From assembly GCA_034721895.1 (NCBI GenBank), contig JAYEND010000099.1, forward strand, positions 1 to 64,000: a stretch of DNA of 64,000 bases. The letters are read 5' to 3'. Shown here one piece after another: positions 7,604-16,097 of the stretch. A program made the position numbers and the translations under genes. Origin of the DNA: SZUA-451 sp034721895 (GTDB lineage Bacteria > Campylobacterota > Campylobacteria > Campylobacterales > Sulfurovaceae). The notes under the pieces were generated by a model. That model had not been told where the DNA came from. It did no database searches and saw only the letters and a list, made by a program, of their open reading frames with translations. The first letter of the stretch is position 1, and each line of letters begins with the position of its first letter.

Positions 7604-7604
7604 T

Positions 7605-9239
7605 ATGATCGACGTTCTTATCATCGGCTCCGGTGGTGCAGGTCTCACCGCCGCACTCTCTGCCAAAGCCAAAGGGGCAAAAGTCCTCGTCGCAGGCAAA
7701 TTCCACCCCACCAATTCTCAGACTTCCATGGCTCAGGGAGGGATCAATGCAGCCCTTGGGAATGTTGGAGAAGACTCAATAGAGAATCATATCGCCGATA
7801 CCATGAAATCCTCCAGAAACCTCTGTGATGAAACAATGGTTCGTACAATGTGCGAAAACGCGCCCGAAGCGATCAGCTGGCTTGAAGCGATCGGTGTACC
7901 TTTCAGTCGGACAGAAGAGGCGAAGATCGCGCAGCGGCAGCTGGGCGGTACCCGCAATAAGCGTGCCTGCTACAGTCAGGACTATACCGGCTTAAAAATT
8001 CTTCATACACTCTATGACACCTGTCTCAAAGAGGGGATCGAATTTCTGGATGAGCACTACTTTCTCAACCTCATCACACAGGAGCAGGAAAATCCTAAAC
8101 TTGATCCGCTGATCAAGGGAGCGACACTTCTGGAGATCGTGTCAGGAGAGGTCAAACAGATCGATGCCAAATCAGTCATCATCGCGACAGGCGGCTACTC
8201 CTCGATCTATCACGGCTTTACGACCAATGCCTTTGGATCGACCGGTGACGGGATCTCGGCCGTGATCCGTGCAGGCGGGTATATCTCCGATATCGAGTTT
8301 GTCCAGTTCCACCCTACCGCGCTCAAAGGCTCTGCGATCCTCATCTCCGAGAGTGCCAGAGGAGAAGGAGGCTACCTGCTCAACAGCAAAGGAGAACGTT
8401 TCGTCGATGAGCTGCAACCCAGAGATATCGTCGCACGGGCCATTTACGAACAGATCGGCAATGGCGAGGAAGTTTTTCTGGATATCAGACATCTGGGAGA
8501 AGAGAAACTGATGGAGCTTCTCCCTCAGGAGGTGCATCTCTGCAAACTACATGAGCATGTCGATCCGGCCACAGAACTTATCCCCATCAAACCGGTAGCA
8601 CACTATTCGATGGGCGGTATCGATGTCAAACGCTCTCTGGAAGCAAGAGGGATCAAAGGATGTTTCGCAACAGGTGAATGCAGCAATGCGAAAGTCCACG
8701 GTGCCAACAGGCTGGGCGGCAACTCTCTTCTGGAACTGATTACTTTCGGAAAACTCGCCGGTGAAAATGCAACTGCCTATGCTACAGAAGCTGGCAACAC
8801 CCCTGCAGACGATACACAGCTGAACTCTGACCGAAACTTTATCAATGGGATCTTCCATTTTACCAATCAGATCAATTTCTACGAGAAGCGTGACTTTATA
8901 GGAAAGATCTTTTATCATAATGCCGGTATCGTCCGCAGTAAAAGCTCTCTCACTGCTGTTCTTGCCGCGATCCGCCAGATACAAAAAGAGCTCCCTTTCA
9001 TGGGATTGGGAGATAAAAGCAGAGAGAATAACACTAACCTTGTCGATTTTATCGAATTTGGGAATGCTTTGGAACTCAGCGAAGTCCTGCTGGTCGGTGC
9101 CATCAGTCGCAACGAAAGTCGCGGCGCACACTACAGAGAAGATTTTCCCGAGCAGAGCGATGAACGTTATGGTGCCCATACGATCTTCTGGAAAGAGGAT
9201 GGTGTCCTCTGTGCCGATTTTGAAAGGAGGTATGTATGA
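7605..9239 (+). CDS. sdhA: succinate dehydrogenase/fumarate reductase-type flavoprotein subunit (non-classical)
   Basis: 544-aa FAD-binding subunit. The dinucleotide motif GSGGAG is at 8-13, the substrate region HPTALKGS and ESARGEGG carries the catalytic His and Arg, and HYSMGGI carries the second substrate His. At the place where E. coli FrdA/SdhA has S-H-T with covalent 8alpha-His-FAD, this protein reads S38-Q39-T40, so FAD is predicted to be non-covalent. No Tat signal is seen, unlike reported exported MfrA proteins. It overlaps sdhB by 4 nt. The pair resembles Mfr/SdhABE or thiol:fumarate reductase subunits more than classical Sdh. Direction of catalysis is open. Confidence 0.85.
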   Translation: MIDVLIIGSGGAGLTAALSAKAKGAKVLVAGKFHPTNSQTSMAQGGINAALGNVGEDSIENHIADTMKSSRNLCDETMVRTMCENAPEAISWLEAIGVPFSRTEEAKIAQRQLGGTRNKRACYSQDYTGLKILHTLYDTCLKEGIEFLDEHYFLNLITQEQENPKLDPLIKGATLLEIVSGEVKQIDAKSVIIATGGYSSIYHGFTTNAFGSTGDGISAVIRAGGYISDIEFVQFHPTALKGSAILISESARGEGGYLLNSKGERFVDELQPRDIVARAIYEQIGNGEEVFLDIRHLGEEKLMELLPQEVHLCKLHEHVDPATELIPIKPVAHYSMGGIDVKRSLEARGIKGCFATGECSNAKVHGANRLGGNSLLELITFGKLAGENATAYATEAGNTPADDTQLNSDRNFINGIFHFTNQINFYEKRDFIGKIFYHNAGIVRSKSSLTAVLAAIRQIQKELPFMGLGDKSRENNTNLVDFIEFGNALELSEVLLVGAISRNESRGAHYREDFPEQSDERYGAHTIFWKEDGVLCADFERRYV

Positions 9240-9949
9240 AAATCTCAATCGCGCGATTTGACAAAGCACGAGACCCTCAAAGTGCCATAATCCCCTATGA
9301 GATTCCCAAAGGGATGACACTGCTTCAGACACTTCAGCATATCAAAGGTACGATTGACCCGACACTTACCTTCAAGGCAGGCTGCCGAAGCGGTATCTGC
9401 GGCATCTGCTCTGTCCGTGTCAATGGCAGGGAAGAGCTTGCCTGCAGCTGCAAACCTGAAGAAGGCGATCTGATTGAACCTCTGCAATATCACGAAGTCC
9501 TGCGTGATCTTGTCGTAGACAAAAACAAAGCCAAAGAAACCCTTAGAACTGCCACCGCCTGGCTCCACCAAAGCCAGCCGGCCACTATCACCATCGAAGA
9601 GGAAAAACGCACTGAGCTGCAAAGTGACTGCATCCTGTGTGACAGCTGCTACTCTGCCTGTCCGGTCTATGCCGTCAACCCTGACTTTCTGGGGCCTTTT
9701 GCTCTGACACGCGCCTATCGCTATACGGCAGACCAACGAGAGGGTGATATCAAAAGTACGATTGACAACATTCAAACCAACGGCGTGTGGGACTGTACCC
9801 TTTGCGGAGAGTGTACCGCCGTCTGCCCGCAGGGTATTGATCCCAAGATGGATATCACACTGTTACGCGGAACCAGCAGCCAATATGGATACAGCGATCC
9901 CAACTTCTCTTCGATGAATTTTGGCTTTGACCCCAGTGGTGGATTTTAG
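9236..9949 (+). CDS. sdhB: succinate dehydrogenase/fumarate reductase-type iron-sulfur subunit
   Basis: 237-aa electron-transfer subunit. A plant-ferredoxin-like [2Fe-2S] domain has C50, C55, C58 and C70. Two ferredoxin-type motifs follow, CILCDSCYSACP and CTLCGECTAVCP, each with four cysteines. Classical SdhB has a three-cysteine [3Fe-4S] site in the second position, so two [4Fe-4S] clusters are likelier here, as described for TfrB-like proteins. It overlaps sdhA by 4 nt (ATGA) and should be made with it. No SdhC/D membrane anchor or CCG-domain SdhE follows; the next gene is convergent. The quinone-linked partner must be elsewhere or absent. Confidence 0.88.
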   Translation: MKISIARFDKARDPQSAIIPYEIPKGMTLLQTLQHIKGTIDPTLTFKAGCRSGICGICSVRVNGREELACSCKPEEGDLIEPLQYHEVLRDLVVDKNKAKETLRTATAWLHQSQPATITIEEEKRTELQSDCILCDSCYSACPVYAVNPDFLGPFALTRAYRYTADQREGDIKSTIDNIQTNGVWDCTLCGECTAVCPQGIDPKMDITLLRGTSSQYGYSDPNFSSMNFGFDPSGGF

Positions 9950-9959
9950 GTGAGTCCTA

Positions 9960-10922
9960 TTATCTTTTTGGCAGGGGAGTACATCCGTTACCGATCTCTT
10001 TCCGTGTAGCTCTTATGATGGATCGTATCTCAGCGTCAGCCGTCGCAGCCTGTCCGAGCAGCCCCAATGCCTCACCTGATCTACCCGTACGGCACAGAAG
10101 GTCAGCCAGATTGTTGAGCGCAAGGGGATGCCCCGGTTCAAGAGATAAGAGCTTGCGATAGCTCTGTTCCGCCTCAGCCAGATGCTGTGAATGATAATGG
10201 GCATTGGCCAATGCAAAAAGAATATCCACATCCTTCGGCCAACGCAACAGGGCACTTTGATAAGCTATGATGGCTTCATCCATCATCCCTGTTTTTTCAA
10301 GCTCGTATGCAGAGTGCAGAAATGTTTTGGATGAAGCTGATGCCGGCAGATGACCCGGCGGCAGAAGCACAATTCCCCAATTACCGCTTCGTTTCCACAA
10401 TGCCGCAAATGTCGCGATGGGCAATGCTTCGTTCGGTCGATCAGAAAAATGTATCAAAATCATTCGTTTTTTTCCATCATATCCTGTCACGGGTGCGTAG
10501 TGCCAAAGTGGATACCAGGAGTAACCGCGGTTTAGCAGCACAATGACGGGATGCTGCTTGCCCAGTTCGGAGAAAAGCGCATCAAGTGTTGGCTCCAAAG
10601 GATAGACAAGCAGGCCGCTGGCCCGTGCAGTGGCAGCCAGCTCTACCTGTAGCGTACCTCTTTTTGCAGGAATCAATGTCCGTCCGTCCAACTCCTTCCG
10701 TGATAAATAGGGGACATAGGATGTTGTTGATTGCCAATACGAAGAAATCATCTCAATTGATGTTGAACCACACAGGTCTGAGCGCGGAGAGACAAAAGGG
10801 ACTTTGATATTTGACGAAGAATAATATTTACCTGAAGGCAAAGGCTCTTTCGGCGCACAACCGCTCGTTATGATCAAAGCAGATGATGCCAACAGGAAAG
10901 AGAGGTGGTAGCTTATTCCCAC
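9960..10922 (-). CDS. PA2778-family cysteine peptidase-like lipoprotein with TPR repeats
   Basis: 320-aa protein starting with a signal peptide ending in a lipobox-like TSG-C22. The N-terminal half is a C39-like (papain-fold) domain: C51 in SDLCGSTSIEM, a His in WHYAPVTGYD and a downstream Asp in IHFSDRP form a plausible triad. The C-terminal half has TPR-like helices (AIIAYQSALLRWPKDVDILF and the following repeat with LALNNLADLL). This matches the PA2778 family of predicted surface or periplasmic proteases. The GTG start is 1 nt from the stop codon of the PA2779-like gene upstream, a pairing common for these two families. Biological role unknown. Confidence 0.8.
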   Translation of the reverse strand: MGISYHLSFLLASSALIITSGCAPKEPLPSGKYYSSSNIKVPFVSPRSDLCGSTSIEMISSYWQSTTSYVPYLSRKELDGRTLIPAKRGTLQVELAATARASGLLVYPLEPTLDALFSELGKQHPVIVLLNRGYSWYPLWHYAPVTGYDGKKRMILIHFSDRPNEALPIATFAALWKRSGNWGIVLLPPGHLPASASSKTFLHSAYELEKTGMMDEAIIAYQSALLRWPKDVDILFALANAHYHSQHLAEAEQSYRKLLSLEPGHPLALNNLADLLCRTGRSGEALGLLGQAATADAEIRSIIRATRKEIGNGCTPLPKR

Positions 10923-10923
10923 G

Positions 10924-11313
10924 TTACCGGACAGAGCGGGTAAACTTAAAGACCTTTGTAAATCCGAGAATATCGGTAATCAGCAAGACTACAAAAACAA
11001 AAACAGCGGCACCGATCAACGTACCGACAGCGCTGCTGCCGGCTGGCAATGTCTCGATTTGATAAGCGATCTCCGATGCCTCTTCATCCGTCATCGAAGC
11101 AACCCTCTGCTCGATCATGTTCTGATCGACATCCATCTGTTCCAATATTTTGGCTACATCATCACGTGCAGTAAATTGAATGACTTTCTCTTTTGAAGAG
11201 GCCGTCACCGGCCGTTCGAAAAGTACTCCCGTGGAAGCCATCTGTGCCCATGAAACCTGAGCAAACAGTGTTATGCTTAAAATGAGTGATAAAACAAGTT
11301 TTGAAACGTTCAT
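10924..11313 (-). CDS. PA2779-family membrane protein
   Basis: 129-aa protein with a signal peptide cleaved after about residue 23 (VSWA-QM). A short charged helix DVAKILEQMDVDQNMIEQRVASMTDEEA-type region follows, then a C-terminal membrane span (VGTLIGAAVFVFVVLLITDI) and a basic tail. This layout and the M-VD-rrVasLtdeEa pattern fit the PA2779 family, which is found next to PA2778-type peptidases. It is probably co-transcribed with the downstream lipoprotein gene, 1 nt away. Function is unknown; a substrate or partner of the peptidase is a plausible guess from the pairing only. Confidence 0.78.
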   Translation of the reverse strand: MNVSKLVLSLILSITLFAQVSWAQMASTGVLFERPVTASSKEKVIQFTARDDVAKILEQMDVDQNMIEQRVASMTDEEASEIAYQIETLPAGSSAVGTLIGAAVFVFVVLLITDILGFTKVFKFTRSVR

Positions 11314-11454
11314 AGGAATCCCTTTTTATTAATTTTTGATCTCTTTTAGTATTTCTGTTAATAGATTCTAAATGTCTTAAGGTTAAATACTCCTTATTGC
11401 TGCACCAAAGAATAACCGAATTTTAATCCGAGGAGGCTCCGAACGAGTTCTCTT

Positions 11455-12357
11455 TTAGCAATAGCCACTTATGATAAAGTCGACAACTTTATCAATATAA
11501 GCATTATGCTTATTCTCTTTGGAGTAAACGATATAGAATTTACGTGTCATCTTATAGCCTCTGAGACGTGCCTCGAACAACTCTCCGTTTTGAACCTCAT
11601 CAACAATAGCATGTTTTGAAATGATCGAAACAACCGGTGTTTCAGCATCTTTCCTGCTTTTTTTGATCATCTGAAGCACTGCGGTTGTATTGCTCACTTC
11701 ACTCAGCACATTGAAGCTTTTACATGAAACACCAAGCTCTTTAAAGACGTCTGAAATAATACGCTTCGTATGGCTTCCCTCTTCACGACAGATCCATTTG
11801 AAATCATAGAGATCTTCTGTCTTCAATGTCTTGGGGATCGGTGTATTACTGAAGACGACAAGTTCATCCTCTAACCACTCTCTGTAGATCATACTATCGT
11901 CCATAACAGGTGATTCGATCAATCCCACATCGAGTTTATGATCTTTGAGCTGCTGGATAATGACATCACTGGTTTCAATACTCAGGTTGATTTCGTTACT
12001 AATCGCTTCACCAATGGTATTGAGGCACTTTCCCGGAATAACATAATTTCCAATGGTAAAGGAGGCTCCCAGACGAAAAATAATCTCTTTATTGATGATC
12101 TTCAGAATATCTCTCTCCGCACTATGGATTGACTTTTCAAGTTCAGAAACAACTTTATAGAACTCCTCTCCTTTTTTAGTCAATTTAATACCATTTTTTT
12201 TTCTCTCAATTATTTTTGCCGAAAGATACTTCTCGATAAACTTGATCTGTTGTGTTACTGCCGGCTGCGAAACTCCGAGTTTGGCAGAAGCTTTGGAAAA
12301 ACTCCGTTCCCGGACGACCGTAAGAAATGTTTCGAGTTTGATGAAATCCTTTAGCAT
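11455..12357 (-). CDS. LysR-type transcriptional regulator
   Basis: 300-aa LTTR. The N-terminal winged HTH covers residues about 5-64 (LETFLTVVRERSFSKASAKL, then GVSQPAVTQQIKFIEKYLS), and the periplasmic-binding-like effector domain spans about 90-295. A strong AAGGAGGG ribosome binding site precedes the ATG. It is divergent from modE across a 223-bp AT-rich spacer and converges on nothing nearby except the PA2779/PA2778 genes downstream on the same strand, 141 bp away. LTTRs usually control divergent genes, but modE seems autoregulated, so the target and effector (anion or organic acid) cannot be told. Confidence 0.88.
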   Translation of the reverse strand: MLKDFIKLETFLTVVRERSFSKASAKLGVSQPAVTQQIKFIEKYLSAKIIERKKNGIKLTKKGEEFYKVVSELEKSIHSAERDILKIINKEIIFRLGASFTIGNYVIPGKCLNTIGEAISNEINLSIETSDVIIQQLKDHKLDVGLIESPVMDDSMIYREWLEDELVVFSNTPIPKTLKTEDLYDFKWICREEGSHTKRIISDVFKELGVSCKSFNVLSEVSNTTAVLQMIKKSRKDAETPVVSIISKHAIVDEVQNGELFEARLRGYKMTRKFYIVYSKENKHNAYIDKVVDFIISGYC

Positions 12358-12529
12358 TATCCTACCCTCCTTATTTTATATAATAATTCATATTTTAGTT
12401 ATTGTATCTGATTATACATAAATTTCAAATAAGTATATCTTATTTGCAAAAATCAACTATTTCTACAAATATTCTACAAAATAGCTCAAATTTCAACAAT
12501 ATGATTGATAGGGCACCTTAAGCCAATAC

Positions 12530-12552
12530 CGTTATATATTTTTGTATACTAC
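12530..12552 (+). promoter_or_regulatory. candidate ModE box upstream of modE
   Basis: CGTTATATA, a 6-nt spacer and TATACTAC form an imperfect copy of the ModE consensus (half-sites around TATATA spaced by 6). It ends 28 nt before the modE ATG at 12581, where binding would block transcription. The better box at 13411-13434 shares the CGTTATATA half-site. Confidence 0.5.
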
Positions 12553-12580
12553 CATTTATAACAGTGAAAAACGAGGGAAT

Positions 12581-13372
12581 ATGCATAACAATATCGACGG
12601 CAGGCTCTGGATCAGCAAAGAGGAGCAGAACTTTCTGGGCAAAGGACGTATCGAATTGCTGGGGCAGATCGGTCAAACCGGTTCGATCACCAGGGCGGCC
12701 AAAGCAATGAAGATGAGCTACAAAGCTGCCTGGGATGCGATCGATGCGATGAACAATCTCGCGGAAAAGCCACTTGTGGAGCGTTCTGCCGGCGGCAAAG
12801 GAGGCGGAGGAACACATCTGACAGCGTATGCCAGGGAGATCATCGCAACCTATGAAGTACTACATGAAGAGCATGAGCGTTTTTTAAACAATCTCTCTTT
12901 GCGTATCAATGGAAAAAACGGACATATCCGCCTTCTCAAAAGGATGACCATGCAAGTCTCTGCACGTAACCAACTGGCAGGAAAAGTGATCAAGATACAC
13001 AAAGGTGCTGTCAACAGCGAAGTGGTACTGCAGATGCAGGGCGGGGATACTGTCACTGCCATCATTACCAACGACTCCCTTGGTGCACTTGATCTGGGGA
13101 TCGATACAGAACTTTTTGCCCTTTTCAAAGCAGGTTCGGTTATGATCAGTACCGATCTTGACAGCAAACTCAGCACACAGAACCGTTTTCAGGGAAAGAT
13201 CAAACGTATCAGCCGCGGCGCCGTGAATGCGGAAGTGATCATTGAACTCAAGGGCGGCAATACCATCTGTTCTACGATCACACTTTCGGCACTGGATGAA
13301 CTACAATTAGCTGAAAATATGGAAACGCTTGCTTTTTGTCAAGCAAATAGTATTATTTTGGGAATGCAATAG
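12581..13372 (+). CDS. modE: ModE-type molybdate-responsive regulator
   Basis: 263 aa. The N-terminal winged HTH reads GRIELLGQIGQTGSITRAAK followed by MSYKAAWDAIDAMNN and a VERSAGGKGGGGTHLT wing, all diagnostic for ModE. Two TOBE/Mop domains follow (about 124-190 and 196-262; SARNQLAGKVIKIHKGAVNSE and NRFQGKIKRISRGAVNAE), which bind molybdate or tungstate. I start at ATG 12581 with GAGGG 3-7 nt upstream, not at the in-frame codon at 12542, because that region contains the likely ModE operator. Molybdate-bound ModE normally represses the mod transport genes, which follow directly. Confidence 0.94.
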   Translation: MHNNIDGRLWISKEEQNFLGKGRIELLGQIGQTGSITRAAKAMKMSYKAAWDAIDAMNNLAEKPLVERSAGGKGGGGTHLTAYAREIIATYEVLHEEHERFLNNLSLRINGKNGHIRLLKRMTMQVSARNQLAGKVIKIHKGAVNSEVVLQMQGGDTVTAIITNDSLGALDLGIDTELFALFKAGSVMISTDLDSKLSTQNRFQGKIKRISRGAVNAEVIIELKGGNTICSTITLSALDELQLAENMETLAFCQANSIILGMQ

Positions 13373-13410
13373 TTATGAAAAATAGTGTATTTATCTATTT
13401 TTCAACCCAG

Positions 13411-13434
13411 CGTTATATAGAAATATATATAATT
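13411..13434 (+). promoter_or_regulatory. candidate ModE box upstream of the porin-mod operon
   Basis: CG-TTATATA-GAAATA-TATATAA-TT: perfect 7-bp half-sites separated by 6 nt, matching the known E. coli ModE operator layout. It lies 28 nt before the porin ATG, in an 89-bp gap, so it should overlap the operon promoter. This ties the porin to molybdate control. Confidence 0.65.
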
Positions 13435-13461
13435 CATTCGAATAAGAAAAAGGGAGGTTAA

Positions 13462-14946
13462 ATGAAGCTTTCCTGCAAGTTTATCAGTTTGCTGACAGCC
13501 TGTCTGCTTGGGCTGTCAATTCAGACATCGGCCCAGGAAAACAAACTTCCCAAACAAACTCTCAAAACAAACTACCAAATCATCTACAATGATCTACCTA
13601 AAAGCGTCGATACATTTGCCAAACTGTTCTCGGAAGGAAAATTTTATGGAAGGCTTCGCTCCAACACCTTCTATTTTGACTGGAAGAAGGAAGATAAAGA
13701 CCGCTCCATCAATCTGATCACAGGACTGGGTGCCTCAATAATTTACAAAAGTGCAATTTATCATGATTATGATTTTTCCCTTGGGCTTTACGGTTCGCAG
13801 GCTTTTTTCGATGACAAGAAAGACCCAATCGCCCATCTCAAACCCGGAAAAGACCTGCTGAGCCGTTATGACTATGCCAATACCGGAACCAGATCCATGG
13901 GGGTAGTCGGGCAGGCTTATCTGCGCTACGAGGGTATCGATAAGACGAAGATCATACTGGGGCGGCAGCTCGTCGAAACCTTCTATACCAAATCGAATGA
14001 CAGCAAAATGATTCCCAACACTTTCGATGGAATCGTCGCGGAAACAAAAACGATTCCGGAGACAAAGATAAAACTGGCTTACCTTGAGAGGCAAAAACTG
14101 CGCGACCATACTCGGGCACACTCACTCCTGATGTACGGAGATGCCAACAGTACTTCGGCCATCAAACCGCAATGGAGTGAAAATGACGATGCGGCAATGC
14201 ATAGAGGATTGACCTATACAGCACTCAGAGCGGCAGGCAAACCGACAGACGCACCGCTCATCGTAGGTGATCTATATAACCATTCCATACCCGATCTGAA
14301 AATCGATGCGTCATTCTATGTCGTACCGGAATTGCTTTCGCAGGCCATGGCAGAATTCAACTATACCTTTACAGCAGGAGAGAATTTCACTATCACTCCC
14401 GGAGTACGATACATCAGACAGTTCGACAACGGTGCAGGGGCAATCGGCGGGGCATCATTCACCGGCAACTTTACCGGCTACAATGATCCTGCTTCCCTTG
14501 ATGCCCAGATGATCGCAGCCCGACTGGTTGCCAGGATGGACAACTACAAATTCAATCTCAGCTACAGTTATATCTTTGACGAAGCCGACCTGATCACTCC
14601 ATGGCGCGGCTTTCCCACTGCCGGATATACCCGTTCGATGATTACCTACAACTGGCGGGCCAATACCAAAAGTTACCGTTTCGAAATACAGAAAAATGCC
14701 AATAACAAAGGAGTCTATAAAGACCTGTTCATCCAGGCCTCCGTCCTCTATGTTGACGGGGACGAGAAAAAAACGGACCCGTTTATTGAAGATGAGATAT
14801 TCTATTATCTGGGCTTTGTTCAGAATGTCCCGAATATGCCGTCACTTCAGTGGAGACTGCGTCTGGGGTATGCGCAGTTTCTGAATGGTGACGATAGCGA
14901 CTATAACTTTTTTGATGGGCGTTTTGAGCTCAATTATCTATTTTAA
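13462..14946 (+). CDS. outer-membrane porin (Opr/OprD-like) of the molybdate operon
   Basis: 494 aa with a signal peptide ending near residue 24 (QTSA-QEN). The rest is rich in alternating polar/aromatic beta-strand segments and ends in NYLF with C-terminal Phe, the BAM insertion signal. Motifs such as GRLRSNTFYFDW and LGRQLVETFY fit the Campylobacterota Opr porins. A strong GGGAGG ribosome binding site precedes the ATG. It is the first gene of an operon with modA (12 nt downstream), mop, modB and modC and follows a ModE box. I infer a channel for molybdate or tungstate across the outer membrane. Selectivity is not shown by sequence. Confidence 0.85.
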   Translation: MKLSCKFISLLTACLLGLSIQTSAQENKLPKQTLKTNYQIIYNDLPKSVDTFAKLFSEGKFYGRLRSNTFYFDWKKEDKDRSINLITGLGASIIYKSAIYHDYDFSLGLYGSQAFFDDKKDPIAHLKPGKDLLSRYDYANTGTRSMGVVGQAYLRYEGIDKTKIILGRQLVETFYTKSNDSKMIPNTFDGIVAETKTIPETKIKLAYLERQKLRDHTRAHSLLMYGDANSTSAIKPQWSENDDAAMHRGLTYTALRAAGKPTDAPLIVGDLYNHSIPDLKIDASFYVVPELLSQAMAEFNYTFTAGENFTITPGVRYIRQFDNGAGAIGGASFTGNFTGYNDPASLDAQMIAARLVARMDNYKFNLSYSYIFDEADLITPWRGFPTAGYTRSMITYNWRANTKSYRFEIQKNANNKGVYKDLFIQASVLYVDGDEKKTDPFIEDEIFYYLGFVQNVPNMPSLQWRLRLGYAQFLNGDDSDYNFFDGRFELNYLF

Positions 14947-14958
14947 AGGATACCAATC

Positions 14959-15705
14959 ATGAAAAAATACTTCTCCGTTCTTATGCTGACACTCTCTCTC
15001 CTCACAGCAGGGGAGATCACAATCGCTGTCGCCGCCAATGTCAGCTACGCCATCGATGAACTTAAAGCTGAATTCACAAAAACAGACCCTGATACCAAAC
15101 TGCAGGTCACACTGGGCAGCAGCGGAAAATTGACGGCACAGATCAAAAACGGTGCACCTTACGGACTTTTTATGTCTGCCAATATGAAGTACCCCGAGGC
15201 ACTCTACAGCGACAAAATAGCCATTACCGAACCGGTTGTTTATGCGCAGGGAGCACTGGCTTATCTCAGTATAAAACCTCTGGATTATACCAAAGGGATC
15301 TCCCTGCTGACAAGTGAAAAAATCACTAAAATTGCCATCGCCAATCCCAAAACAGCACCCTACGGCAAAGCAGCAGTCGAAGCAATGAAAAACGCCAAAG
15401 TATATGATAGCGTCAAAACAAAATTTATCTATGGTGAATCGATTTCTCAAACTGTCGCCTATGCCGTCACGGCAGCCGATATCGGCTTCATCGCCAAGTC
15501 CTCACTCTACAGCTCTAAAATGAGTCAGTACAAAGAAAATGTCAACTGGGCACCGGTCGACCCCAAACTCTACACACCCATCAAGCAGGGTATCGTACTG
15601 CTGAAATACAGCAATAATAATAAGGAGTACCGAGCTTTTTATGACTTTGTCCTCAGCGACAAAGCCAGGATGATTTTCAAAAAATATGGATATATTGTCA
15701 AATGA
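14959..15705 (+). CDS. modA: molybdate ABC transporter substrate-binding protein
   Basis: 248-aa periplasmic binding protein. The signal peptide ends near residue 17 (SLLTAG-E). The mature N-terminus AVAANVSYAIDELKAEF is typical of ModA, as are LGSSGKLTAQIKNGAPYGLFMSA, with oxyanion-binding Ser residues, and ANPKTAPYGKAAVEAM. It binds molybdate or tungstate and delivers it to ModBC. The gene follows the porin by 12 nt and overlaps the mop gene by 4 nt (ATGA), indicating one transcript under the ModE box at 13411. The precise ligand (Mo versus W) is not decidable here. Confidence 0.95.
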   Translation: MKKYFSVLMLTLSLLTAGEITIAVAANVSYAIDELKAEFTKTDPDTKLQVTLGSSGKLTAQIKNGAPYGLFMSANMKYPEALYSDKIAITEPVVYAQGALAYLSIKPLDYTKGISLLTSEKITKIAIANPKTAPYGKAAVEAMKNAKVYDSVKTKFIYGESISQTVAYAVTAADIGFIAKSSLYSSKMSQYKENVNWAPVDPKLYTPIKQGIVLLKYSNNNKEYRAFYDFVLSDKARMIFKKYGYIVK

Positions 15706-16097
15706 ACCGGATAAACGCCATCGTTACTGCCATTGAATGTGTCGACAACATCAATATCGTCAGTTTTGAAGCAGCATACCAGCCGATGCGCATGATGGCA
15801 CTTGAGCTGAATGATACGCTTGTCATTGGTTCAAAGGTCACACTGGGTATCAAAGCATCCAATATTGCTCTTGCCAAAGAGTTGAGTGGCATGCTTAGTA
15901 TTTCCAATCAACTCAATGTTACTATAGAAAGCATCAACAACGGTAAACTTCTCAGTAGTATCAAGTTTTCTTTTGCAGGCAGCCTGATCGAGAGTATTAT
16001 TACCAGAGAATCAGCATTGCGGATGGATCTTCAAGCCGGGAAAAGTATCATCGCTCTTATCAAGTCGAGTGAACTCTCTATTTTGGAGGTCGGATAA
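15702..16097 (+). CDS. di-Mop (TOBE) molybdate-binding protein
   Basis: 131 aa consisting of two tandem TOBE/Mop domains (about 1-62 and 66-129). Each shows the pattern of a small oxyanion-binding barrel (NRINAIVTAIECVDNINIVSF; NQLNVTIESINNGKLLSSIKF). Such proteins serve as cytoplasmic molybdate or tungstate stores or as regulatory subunits. It sits between modA and modB with 4-nt and 1-nt overlaps, so it is made in step with the transporter. It has no HTH, so it is not a regulator by itself. The sequence is divergent from classical molbindins, so binding is inferred from family and position. Confidence 0.78.
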   Translation: MNRINAIVTAIECVDNINIVSFEAAYQPMRMMALELNDTLVIGSKVTLGIKASNIALAKELSGMLSISNQLNVTIESINNGKLLSSIKFSFAGSLIESIITRESALRMDLQAGKSIIALIKSSELSILEVG

